From positions 1,187,001-1,251,000 of the forward strand of contig JACJZD010000001.1 of NCBI GenBank assembly GCA_020635795.1: a stretch of 64,000 bases of DNA, given 5' to 3'. The notes below the pieces were generated by a model, which did no database searches, was not told the origin of the DNA, and saw nothing but the letters and a program-made list of their open reading frames with translations. The position numbers and the translations under genes are program-made. Shown here piece by piece: positions 51,217-59,521 of the stretch. Each line of letters begins with the position of its first letter. Position 1 is the stretch's first letter. This DNA comes from Flavobacteriales bacterium. GTDB lineage: Bacteria > Bacteroidota > Bacteroidia > Flavobacteriales_E > Vicingaceae.

Positions 51217-52866
51217 ATGTCTAAAAATTTAAGCGAATTATCTGGTAGAAAGGGCTTGACCAATAATTTATTCGAAAAAATTGGCAATGCTGCTCAAGAA
51301 ACTGGTACTCCATCAACTGAAACATTAGAAAAACTAGCCAACGAATTTCTTATTGGTAAAGGAAACACATACGGAACTGCATCTTTTTACGATTTTACCA
51401 AAGAAGAAAACAAAGGTAAAAAAGTGTATATCTGTAACGGTAGTGCCTGTGTTTGTGCTGGAAAACAAGACGAGGTTAAAACCAAACTCGAAAAACAATT
51501 TAATAGTGATGAAATTGGTCACATGACTTGCTTGGGTCGTTGCTACGAGAACAGTGCTTTTTATTACAATGGTAAAAATTACTCTGGTGATGATATTAAT
51601 GAGATAAAGAATATACTCACCACTCACCACTCAAAACCCCTATCTAGATACCATGTAAAAGCAACCAATGAGGTTCTTACTGCACCTTATGACGGTTTTG
51701 ATAAACATTATTCGTTATTGAAAACTGCGTTAAATAAAAGCCCAGCAGAATTGTTAAACGAAATTAAAAAATCGAACATTCGTGGTCGTGGTGGAGCTGG
51801 TTTCCCCATGGCATTTAAATGGGAGGCTTGTAAAAACGAAAAAAGCGATACCAAATTTATTATTTGTAATGCCGACGAAGGCGACCCAGGAGCATATTCC
51901 GACCGTTATTTGTTAGAGGAACAACCACATTCCGTATTGTTTGGAATGATGATAGCTGGATACATTACAGGTGCCGAATGGGGAGTGTTGTACATCAGGG
52001 CAGAATACCCTGAAGCAGTTGAAATTGTACAAGCTGCCATTGATGAACTTCGAGCAGCAAAATTGTTAGGTAAAAACATTGCTAAATCAACGTTTAATTT
52101 TGATTTTAAAATTATAAAAGCACAAGGAGCATACATTTGTGGTGAAGAAACTGCTTTAATCAATTCTATTGAGGGGCAGCGACCAGAAGTTCGTACTCGC
52201 CCACCCTTTCCTACTCAACAAGGTTTGTTTAATAAACCAACTATTGTAAACAATGTAGAAACCTTGGCTGCCGTTTACGCTATTATTAAAAACGGTGGCG
52301 AGGCTTATGCTAAATTGGGTACTGAAAAATCGAAAGGAACGAAATTGGTTTGTTTGGATAGTTTCTTTAAAAACCCTGGTATTTACGAAGTAGAAATGGG
52401 CACTCCATTAGATACTGTGGTAAATAAATTGGGTGGTGGTTTTAAATCTCCTGTTAAAGCCATGCAAATTGGTGGTCCGTTAGGAGGAATTGTTCCTATT
52501 TCTAAAATTAAGGACTTGAGTATTGATTTTGAATCGTTTGCTCAAAACGGTTTTTTATTGGGCCATGCTTCTATCGTGTGTATTCCTACTGATTTTTCGA
52601 TGATGAAATACATTGAACACTTGTTCGATTTTGCATCTTACGAAAGTTGTGGAAAATGTTTTCCTTGCCGATTAGGAACCAAACGTGGACACGAGTTAGC
52701 TACGAAAGCGATAAACGAAAACTACAAAATTGACCGTGAACTGTTTAACGATTTACTTACAACGTTACAACAAGGTTCGTTGTGTGCTCACGGCGGAGGA
52801 ATTCCTTTGCCTGTAAGAAATGCTTTAGACTATTTTTACGACGAACTAAACCCTTATTTTATATAA
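51217..52866 (+). CDS. fdsB: NAD-dependent formate dehydrogenase beta subunit (NuoE-NuoF fusion)
   Basis: 549 residues. The N-terminal about 150 residues are a NuoE-like thioredoxin-fold [2Fe-2S] domain with CNGSACVCAGK and HMTCLGRCYENSA. The NuoF-like part has GRGGAGFPMAFKWEACKNEK (NADH/FMN), IICNADEGDPGAYSDRYLLE, GAYICGEETALINSIEGQRP and the [4Fe-4S] motif CGKCFPCRLGTKRG. It passes electrons to NAD. Its alpha subunit lies at 54088-56805; a kinase gene begins 2 bases after this stop. No other complex I genes accompany it, so it is not complex I. Confidence 0.92.
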   Translation: MSKNLSELSGRKGLTNNLFEKIGNAAQETGTPSTETLEKLANEFLIGKGNTYGTASFYDFTKEENKGKKVYICNGSACVCAGKQDEVKTKLEKQFNSDEIGHMTCLGRCYENSAFYYNGKNYSGDDINEIKNILTTHHSKPLSRYHVKATNEVLTAPYDGFDKHYSLLKTALNKSPAELLNEIKKSNIRGRGGAGFPMAFKWEACKNEKSDTKFIICNADEGDPGAYSDRYLLEEQPHSVLFGMMIAGYITGAEWGVLYIRAEYPEAVEIVQAAIDELRAAKLLGKNIAKSTFNFDFKIIKAQGAYICGEETALINSIEGQRPEVRTRPPFPTQQGLFNKPTIVNNVETLAAVYAIIKNGGEAYAKLGTEKSKGTKLVCLDSFFKNPGIYEVEMGTPLDTVVNKLGGGFKSPVKAMQIGGPLGGIVPISKIKDLSIDFESFAQNGFLLGHASIVCIPTDFSMMKYIEHLFDFASYESCGKCFPCRLGTKRGHELATKAINENYKIDRELFNDLLTTLQQGSLCAHGGGIPLPVRNALDYFYDELNPYFI

Positions 52867-52868
52867 TT

Positions 52869-54074
52869 GTGGGATTTTTTTCGAAAGATATTGAAATAGA
52901 CGACTTCTACGAAAGAGGAAAATATACGCTTGCTTTACGCTTGTGTTTTCTTTTTTCTGGTTTGTTTGCCTTGCTCACTATTTTTGAGTCGTTTAATTCT
53001 GTTAGAAACAGCATTGTTTATGCTATTTGCACCATTATACCAATAACAGAACTCATCTACCTTAAAAAAACTAAGAAGTATCGAATAGTTTACCTAACCC
53101 TTTGTTCTTTAGGAACAATTGTGGCATTTTACACCTTAAATTTTTTCGTTGAAGAAATCCATTATGGCGATTTATTATGGATGATACTAATTATACTACT
53201 GGCTTATTGGGGTGTAAGTATTAAAATGGGGGTGGTTTTCCTGATAATCAACTTATTGATAATTGCTAACTACTTTGCATTTAATATGCAAACCAACTTA
53301 ACTTCGTTACGTGAATTTGATTTAATTTCTACCATATCTGTTTATGCCGAAGTTACGGTTGCTTTTATCTCTATAAGTGCCATTATTCATCAATTTGTAC
53401 GATTTTACAAATATTCGTACGAAACCCTTTTAGAAAACAAATTAATGCTTGAAAAAAGCAACAAACTCATTTCTACAAAAAACGAGGAAAACATTGTGTT
53501 AATGAAAGAAGTACATCATCGGGTAAAAAACAACTTACAGATTATTACTAGTTTATTGCGTTTACAAAAACAAAACCTTACACCAGAAGTTCAGGAAAAA
53601 TTTGATGAATCGATTAGCCGAGTAATGACTATGGCTTTGATACACCGAAAACTTTATCAATCGACCGATTTAACCAACGTAAATTTAGAATCGTACATCA
53701 ATGATTTGGTAAATGAAATATTTGCGAGTCTTACCATGGACGACAATGTTAAAACAACCATACAATCGGATTACAACAACATTGGTTTAAAAACCATTGT
53801 ACCACTGGGTTTATTGCTAAACGAATTGCTATCCAACTCGTTTAAACACGCTTTTAAACAAATCAACAACAATGAAATAAACATCCAAATTAGAAAATCA
53901 AACGATAACACCTTTGAATTAAAATACCAAGATAATGGTAACTGGAAAATCATCAACGACAACGACCATCATTTTGGATTAGAATTGGTAGAAACCCTTA
54001 CAGAACAAATGGAAGGCAGTTATTATAGAGAGGATTCTAGTTACACTTTTACTTTAAAAAATTTAGACATTTAA
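52869..54074 (+). CDS. Membrane histidine kinase (HisKA_2) between formate dehydrogenase genes
   Basis: 401 residues from GTG at 52869, which gives MGFFSKDIEIDDFYERGKY. An ORF running from 52782 overlaps the end of fdsB in another frame and is not needed. About six membrane helices (about 20-190) lead to a HisKA_2 domain, with the His in KEVHHRVKNNLQIITSLLRL, and an HATPase end with VPLGLLLNELLSNSFKHAF and LKYQDNGNW. HisKA_2 kinases usually lack HAMP, as here. No response regulator is nearby. The position in the operon suggests it senses redox or formate metabolism, but that is inference. Confidence 0.88.
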   Translation: MGFFSKDIEIDDFYERGKYTLALRLCFLFSGLFALLTIFESFNSVRNSIVYAICTIIPITELIYLKKTKKYRIVYLTLCSLGTIVAFYTLNFFVEEIHYGDLLWMILIILLAYWGVSIKMGVVFLIINLLIIANYFAFNMQTNLTSLREFDLISTISVYAEVTVAFISISAIIHQFVRFYKYSYETLLENKLMLEKSNKLISTKNEENIVLMKEVHHRVKNNLQIITSLLRLQKQNLTPEVQEKFDESISRVMTMALIHRKLYQSTDLTNVNLESYINDLVNEIFASLTMDDNVKTTIQSDYNNIGLKTIVPLGLLLNELLSNSFKHAFKQINNNEINIQIRKSNDNTFELKYQDNGNWKIINDNDHHFGLELVETLTEQMEGSYYREDSSYTFTLKNLDI

Positions 54075-54087
54075 ATATCTCCTTATT

Positions 54088-56805
54088 ATGAAGATAGCAT
54101 ACATCAATAACCAACCGTACCATTATAAAAATGGCGAAACCATTTTAAATTTTGTAAAACGTATTGAAGGAAAAAAATCCATTCCTACCCTTTGCGATGC
54201 GCCAAATCTTGATCCTTTTGGTGCTTGTAGGGTTTGTAGTGTTGATGTGGCTTTAGAAAAAGACGGTAACACCAGAACGGTAGCATCGTGCCATACACCA
54301 GTTACCGAAAACAGTTACATCTATCACGAAACGGAAAACGTACAAAAACTACGTAAAAACATCGTTGAATTAGTTATAACCGACCACCCACTCGATTGTT
54401 TAATTTGTGAAGTAAACGGCAATTGCGAGTTACAAGATGTGGCCGCAAGAGTTGGAATAACTGGCGTTCGTTATCCTGCTGGAGCAAACCACTTAGATAG
54501 AGAAAAAGACGTATCACACCCTTACATGCGTTCGGAACTTTCGAAATGTATCAATTGCTACCGTTGTGTAAGGGCTTGCGACGAAGTACAAGGAGAAATG
54601 GTACTAACCATGGCTGGTCGTGGTTTTGATGCACACATTGCAAAAAGTTTCGACAACTCTTTTATGGATTCCGATTGCGTGAGTTGTGGCGCTTGTGCAC
54701 AGGCTTGTCCAACCAATGCTATTTCTGATGTTTTCCAATCTAAATCCATACAAGCTACCAAGAAAACCAGAACCGTTTGTACTTATTGTGGTGTGGGTTG
54801 TAACCTCGAAGTAGCAACGGTTAACGGTAAAATAAAATCCATTCAAGCACCTTATGACGCCGAAGTAAATGCTGGACACACGTGTTTAAAGGGCAGATAT
54901 GCTTTTAAGTTTTACGACCATCCCGAAAGGTTAAAAACACCCATGATTCGTAAAAAAGGCAAGTTAGAACCTGTGAGTTGGGATGAAGTGTACGATTACA
55001 TGGCAAAACAATTTACCAGCATAAAAAAAGAATTTGGACCAGATGCTATTGCTGGAATTTCGTCGGCACGTACCCCAAACGAAGAAAATTACTTGATGCA
55101 GAAGTTTATTCGTGCGGTAATAGGTACAAACAATATCGACTGCTGTGCAAGGGTTTGCCACTCTCCTACTGCTTTGGGCATGCAAAAAACTTTTGGTACT
55201 GGTGCAGCTACCAATTCGGTAATCGATTTAGAGTTTACCGATTGTATTTTTATTGTTGGAGCTAACCCAACTGATGCTCACCCAGTCACGGGAGCACGAA
55301 TCAAACAAAAAATGATGAAAGGTGTAACCAGCATAGTGGTTGACCCTCGAAAAATAGAATTAGCAAAATACGCTACCTACCATTTACAATTACGTCCAGG
55401 AACCAATGTAGCCTTGTTAAACATGATGTTGTATTACATCATCAACGAAGGTTTGGAAGACAAAAACTTTATTACTTCTCGTTGCGAAGGCTATGAAGAG
55501 ATGAAAGAAGAAATTCTAAAGCTCGACATGAACGAACTGGAATTGATTACTGGTGTAGACAAAGCCTTGGTTCGTGAAGCAGCAATGGCATACGCTAAAG
55601 CACATGCAGCCATGGAGTTCCACGGTTTGGGAGTTACCGAACACACACAAGGAACTTATACCGTTCAGTTGATTGGCGATTTAGCCATGATTACGGGTAA
55701 CATTGGTAAAAAAGGTGCTGGAGTAAATCCGTTACGTGGACAAAACAACGTACAAGGGGCTGCCGACATGGGGGCTCAACCACATCAAGGTGCTGGTTAT
55801 TTGGATGTTACCGATGCTAACGTAAACAAACAGTATAATGCTTTTTACGGTGCTAAAGTACCAAGCCATGTAGGTTATAAAATACCTGAAATGTTTGATG
55901 CAGCCATTAGTGGCGACCTGAAAGCATTGTGGATTATTGGTGAAGATGTGGTGCAAACCGACCCCAACACGCAAAAGGTAATGAAGGCATTATCGAATTT
56001 AGATATGTTGGTGGTTTCAGAGTTGTTTATGACCGAAACCGCTAAACTAGCCACCGTTGTACTTCCTGCTTCTTCGTTTTTAGAAAAAGAAGGCACTTTT
56101 ACCAACGGTGAACGACGAATACAACGAGTACAAAAAGTTGTTGAACCAATTGAAGGCACTAAACCTGATGGACAAATAATTGTTGAAATGATGCGTAAAA
56201 TGGGTTACGACCAATGCGATTACACAGCAGACAACATGCTGCAAGAAATTTCTCAAATTGTACCGTTTTTTGAAGGTGTAAAATGGAACGCTTTAGGCAA
56301 TAGCGGTAAACAATGGCCAGTATTACACGATGGTAAAGGCACTAAACGTTTGCACCTCACTCAATTTAAACATGGTAAAGGACAATTTTTCTTCTACCCG
56401 TTTGAAGAAAGCAACGAGCTGCAAACACACAGCAAAGATTACCCTTACATTATAACCACCAACCGAGAATTGGAACACTACAACTGTGGAGCCATGACCA
56501 GAAGAACAGGCAACGTGGATATTTTAACTGAAGATGTGTTGTTGATTAATCCTGCTGATGCTAAAAGCAATGCCATTAAAGATGGCGACATGGTTTGTGT
56601 TGAATCGCCACGAGGAAAAGTAGATATTAAAGCAAAAATTACTGACGAGGTAAAATCGGGTATTTTAAGCTCTACTTTCCACTTCCCAGAAATTATGCTA
56701 AACAACATTACTTCTGATGAGCACGATAGCGAAGCCATGTGCCCTGAATACAAAGTGGTAAGTTGTAGAATACGCAAAAGCAAAGGCAAAAAAGTATTGA
56801 ATTAA
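54088..56805 (+). CDS. fdsA: Formate dehydrogenase alpha subunit (molybdopterin)
   Basis: 905 residues. Domains in order: NuoG-like [2Fe-2S] (CDAPNLDPFGACRVCSVDV), His-Cys3 cluster (DHPLDCLICEVNGNCELQD), two [4Fe-4S] (CINCYRCVRACDE and CVSCGACAQACPTNA), then the molybdopterin unit with CTYCGVGCNLEVATVNGKIK. The active-site ligand is Cys in CCARVCHSPTALGM, not Sec. C-terminal MGD-binding region has MCPEYKVVSCRIRKSKGK. It oxidises formate to CO2 and forms an NAD-linked enzyme with FdsB. Mo-cofactor and FdhD genes are not in the window. Confidence 0.93.
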   Translation: MKIAYINNQPYHYKNGETILNFVKRIEGKKSIPTLCDAPNLDPFGACRVCSVDVALEKDGNTRTVASCHTPVTENSYIYHETENVQKLRKNIVELVITDHPLDCLICEVNGNCELQDVAARVGITGVRYPAGANHLDREKDVSHPYMRSELSKCINCYRCVRACDEVQGEMVLTMAGRGFDAHIAKSFDNSFMDSDCVSCGACAQACPTNAISDVFQSKSIQATKKTRTVCTYCGVGCNLEVATVNGKIKSIQAPYDAEVNAGHTCLKGRYAFKFYDHPERLKTPMIRKKGKLEPVSWDEVYDYMAKQFTSIKKEFGPDAIAGISSARTPNEENYLMQKFIRAVIGTNNIDCCARVCHSPTALGMQKTFGTGAATNSVIDLEFTDCIFIVGANPTDAHPVTGARIKQKMMKGVTSIVVDPRKIELAKYATYHLQLRPGTNVALLNMMLYYIINEGLEDKNFITSRCEGYEEMKEEILKLDMNELELITGVDKALVREAAMAYAKAHAAMEFHGLGVTEHTQGTYTVQLIGDLAMITGNIGKKGAGVNPLRGQNNVQGAADMGAQPHQGAGYLDVTDANVNKQYNAFYGAKVPSHVGYKIPEMFDAAISGDLKALWIIGEDVVQTDPNTQKVMKALSNLDMLVVSELFMTETAKLATVVLPASSFLEKEGTFTNGERRIQRVQKVVEPIEGTKPDGQIIVEMMRKMGYDQCDYTADNMLQEISQIVPFFEGVKWNALGNSGKQWPVLHDGKGTKRLHLTQFKHGKGQFFFYPFEESNELQTHSKDYPYIITTNRELEHYNCGAMTRRTGNVDILTEDVLLINPADAKSNAIKDGDMVCVESPRGKVDIKAKITDEVKSGILSSTFHFPEIMLNNITSDEHDSEAMCPEYKVVSCRIRKSKGKKVLN

Positions 56806-56811
56806 CTAAAC

Positions 56812-56919
56812 TGTCAATTCGAGTATTCCGCTTTTCTGCGGAATATATCGAGAATGGCTTTTTAGCAAATCATTGGTTTTCGATACGTCCCGCAGAAAAG
56901 CGGGACACTCAAACTGACA
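56812..56919. repeat. TGTCA...TGACA hairpin element
   Basis: About 108 bases bounded by TGTCA and TGACA, with inner stems TTCCGC/GCGGAA at the left and TCCCGCAGAAAAGCGGGA at the right. The pattern of a structured intergenic element known in Bacteroidota. No ORF. It follows the formate dehydrogenase operon and may end its transcription. Confidence 0.6.
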
Positions 56920-56987
56920 ATGATTTTAATGGAATTAATGGCACAACTATTGCTAAGTGTAAACCGAAAAATTAAAACTAAAAAGAT

Positions 56988-57560
56988 ATGAAAAATTACA
57001 TCAAAACCATTGCAGTAAGCACATTAACCTTAATGTTTGTATTTGCAGGAACAGTAAACGCTCAAAACAGAGGCGTTAAAGCTCATCCAGTAAAAGGACA
57101 CCCACAGTCGTTTCATAAGCCTGAAGGTAACAAGCAACAACACCAAAGTATGGTACATGCACAAAAAGTGTTAAAACGTACACATTTTGTTATTGTAAAA
57201 GCAAAAATGGCGGTGGCAAAAAACAAAAACTACACAGGCGATTTAGCCAAAGCCGTAGCACACCAAAAACAAGCCAAAAAAATGTTTGCCATGAAAAACC
57301 CGCACCGTGCCATTTTACATTCTCGACAAGCACGTATGTATGCGTTTAAATCGTTAGAAGCCAATAAAGCTGCTGCCGATGTGGACCAAAGCTACCACTT
57401 TAACAAAGAAGAAACCGCTTTAGCTGGTGTTGAAGACAAAAGCTTAAACCTAGAAAAAGAATTGGAACAAACTACGTTTGACGATAAAATGGTAACCGAC
57501 AAAGAAATGACCGAAATGGAAGTGTTGGAAACTGCTCCAGAAAACTACAAAAACGATTAA
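56988..57560 (+). CDS. Secreted His/Lys-rich protein of unknown function
   Basis: 190 residues with a signal peptide at 1-25 (MKNYIKTIAVSTLTLMFVFA, cleavage near VNAQ). The mature part is rich in His, Lys and Gln (HPVKGHPQSFHKPEGNKQQH), followed by a helical stretch with KAVAHQKQAKKMFAMKNPHR and an acidic tail (TEMEVLETAPENYKND). His richness might suggest metal binding, but no family is recognised. It stands alone between hairpin repeats and ends at a terminator. Confidence 0.65.
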   Translation: MKNYIKTIAVSTLTLMFVFAGTVNAQNRGVKAHPVKGHPQSFHKPEGNKQQHQSMVHAQKVLKRTHFVIVKAKMAVAKNKNYTGDLAKAVAHQKQAKKMFAMKNPHRAILHSRQARMYAFKSLEANKAAADVDQSYHFNKEETALAGVEDKSLNLEKELEQTTFDDKMVTDKEMTEMEVLETAPENYKND

Positions 57561-57581
57561 TACTACTCCAACAACATATAC

Positions 57582-57617
57582 AACGGGTAAAGAAGCAATT
57601 TTTTACCCGTTTTTTTA
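57582..57617 (+). terminator. Terminator of the His/Lys-rich protein gene
   Basis: Stem ACGGGTAAA / TTTACCCGT with a 10-base loop and a T-run (TTTTTTT), 22 bases after the stop. Confidence 0.85.
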
Positions 57618-57837
57618 TTCGTCATTGCGAACGAAGTTATGAGCGAAGCAATCTTCTTTTGATAATGAGATTGTTTAGTACCTCGCAATGACGGATACTT
57701 CTCTTTTTAACTCCACGTCATGGCGGACTCCAAGCCGCCATCTTTCTTTCTTGTCATCCTGAGCCCGTCGAAAAATCTTATTTTTTTAATAGATTGCGGG
57801 GTAAACCCGCAATGACGACCCTACTTACCAATACCAA

Positions 57838-57861
57838 AAATTAAGTATAAATACTTAATTT
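57838..57861. promoter_or_regulatory. AAATTAAGTAT/ATACTTAATTT palindrome, copy 1
   Basis: An 11-bp perfect palindrome with a 2-base spacer, 134 bases upstream of the PAS kinase ATG. The same sequence with one change is at 59343-59366, 155 bases upstream of the ATPase gene. Confidence 0.55.
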
Positions 57862-57995
57862 GTAGGTGGTTACTAAAATTTATAAATACCAAAAACAACC
57901 ATTTTAAGTAATTAATATTTATATTTGATAATCACATTATTTTAAATAGATATATACTTGTAGAGATATTGATACCCTACAAAAAAAACTAATTT

Positions 57996-59111
57996 ATGAC
58001 ACATAACCATTATAGCGTATTTGACAACTTACTTGAAGGCGTTCAAGTTATCGACAAAGAGTGGCGATACTTTTATGTAAATAAAACAGTTACCCAACAC
58101 GGAAAAACGACCGAAAAGGAATTGCTTGGATATACCATGATGGAAAAATATCCAGGTATTGAACAAACCAAATTGTTTAAACTGCTTGCAAAATGTATGG
58201 AAAACAGAAAGCCAAACAAGCTGTTAAATGAGTTCGAATTTCCTGATGGTTCAAAAGGCTATTTTGAGTTGAGAATACAACCTGTTCCCGAAGGCGTGTT
58301 AATTTTGTCTATTGATGTTTCAGAGCAGAAAAACCTTGAAAGTAAGCTTCGGTTATTTAATGATCAATTAGAAGACATGGTAAATGAACGTACACAAGAG
58401 TTAGTTAGTTCATTAGAGCGCGAAAAAATGCTCAATGAATTGAAATCTCGTTTTGTTTCAACTGCCTCGCACGAATTTAAAACCCCTTTAGGAGCAATAG
58501 AAATTAGCGTTAATGTACTTGATATTTTTAATATTCCACCAAACAAAAAAGAAAGAGATAAATACCATAAATACATTAGAACCTCCGTAAAAAACTTGCA
58601 TCAAATTCTCAATGATTTTCTGTCGCTTGATAGACTAGAGCAAGGAAAAGTGTATTATAACAACCAAAAATTTGATTTACCTTCATTAATAACTTCGGAA
58701 CTAGAAAAGATAAAATGTATTTGTAAGGATAAGCAAAAAATAAACTATAAACACAAAGGCAAAAAATTGGTTTGGATGGACAACCAAATTTTACGTAGTA
58801 TTTTAACTAATCTTCTTTCAAACGCCATTAAATACTCCGAAAAAGACATCAACTTAACAACAGAAGTTACTAATGAAAATCTCAATTTAGTTGTTGAAGA
58901 TAAAGGTATAGGAATACCAAAAATTGAACAAAAAAAATTATTTGAAAAATTTTTTAGGGCTAGCAATACCAATAGTATTCAAGGTACTGGACTTGGGCTA
59001 AACATTGTAAAACGATATACCGAACTGCTACAAGGAACTATAGAAGTTTTAAGTACTGAAGGCAAAGGCACATTGGTTCAAATAGATTTTCCAACTAGCA
59101 TTGAGAACTAA
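57996..59111 (+). CDS. PAS-domain histidine kinase
   Basis: 371 residues, soluble with no membrane segments. A PAS domain is at about 8-110 (VFDNLLEGVQVIDKEWRYFY and KGYFELRIQPVPEGVLILSI), then a coiled linker (about 112-145) and a HisKA box ASHEFKTPLGAIEISVNVLD (His about 160). The ATPase part has TNLLSNAIKYSEKDINL, VVEDKGIGIPKIEQKKLFEK and GTGLGLNIVKRYTELLQG. It probably senses an internal cue. No response regulator adjoins it. It is flanked by direct copies of the same repeat array, at 57717-57861 and 59259-59366. Confidence 0.9.
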   Translation: MTHNHYSVFDNLLEGVQVIDKEWRYFYVNKTVTQHGKTTEKELLGYTMMEKYPGIEQTKLFKLLAKCMENRKPNKLLNEFEFPDGSKGYFELRIQPVPEGVLILSIDVSEQKNLESKLRLFNDQLEDMVNERTQELVSSLEREKMLNELKSRFVSTASHEFKTPLGAIEISVNVLDIFNIPPNKKERDKYHKYIRTSVKNLHQILNDFLSLDRLEQGKVYYNNQKFDLPSLITSELEKIKCICKDKQKINYKHKGKKLVWMDNQILRSILTNLLSNAIKYSEKDINLTTEVTNENLNLVVEDKGIGIPKIEQKKLFEKFFRASNTNSIQGTGLGLNIVKRYTELLQGTIEVLSTEGKGTLVQIDFPTSIEN

Positions 59112-59521
59112 AACAACCACTCAATAAGTATTCTATATGAACCACAATCCCCATTTTTTTTTGTCATCCTGAGCATGTCGAAGGATAACAATAACCAAAA
59201 GACACTTTTATAAACTCAATACAGGCTTACTTAATGCAATATGAAAATTAAGATGTTACGTCATGGCGGACTCCGAGCCGCCATCTTTTTAATAGATTGC
59301 GGGGTAAACCCGCAATGACGCCCCTACCCACCCAGCACCAAAAAATTAAGTATAAACACTTAATTTACAAGATGTTAATAAGATTTAATAAGTTAAATTA
59401 TTAGCTGTCGTGTTATTTTTTACATTTGAATAGTAAATATGTCTTTTTTAACTATTTCTAATCATTAGTTGTTAATAAACATTATAAAATTCATATTTAC
59501 CATATTAACAATAATTTGTAA
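59112..59521. repeat. Repeat-rich spacer downstream of the PAS kinase
   Basis: 410 bases without a gene. GTCATCCTGAGC at 59163, CGTCATGGCGGACTCC at 59259, ATTGCGGGGTAAACCCGCAA at 59295 and the palindrome at 59343-59366 are copies of the array at 57717-57861. The block from 59259 to 59366 is 108 bases, against 146 bases in the first copy, where the extra is a GTCATCCTGAGC insert. The last 150 bases are AT-rich and hold the likely promoter of the ATPase gene. Confidence 0.65.
59343..59366. promoter_or_regulatory. AAATTAAGTAT/ACACTTAATTT palindrome, copy 2
   Basis: Same as the palindrome at 57838-57861 except for a T to C change in the right arm. It lies 155 bases before the ATPase gene start. 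Confidence 0.5.

Larger units (their letters stand above)
57561..57995. repeat. Repeat-rich spacer upstream of the PAS kinase
   Basis: 435 bases without a gene after the terminator. Contains a GTCATTGCGA...TCGCAATGAC hairpin (57621-57692), GTCATGGCGGACTCCAAGCC with its GGCGG/CCGCC arms (57717-57742), GTCATCCTGAGC (57753), ATTGCGGGGTAAACCCGCAAT (57793) and a palindrome at 57838-57861. Most begin or end with GTCAT. The last three recur at 59160-59366. Confidence 0.65.

Noticed and set aside
52782..52868. N-terminal extension of the HisKA_2 kinase
   Set aside because: It overlaps the end of fdsB in another frame and encodes Cys/Arg-rich residues unlike the family; GTG at 52869 is preferred.
51217..56805. 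Complex I (Nuo) operon
   Set aside because: Only E/F-like and G-like parts exist and the alpha subunit carries a molybdopterin active site, so formate dehydrogenase fits better.
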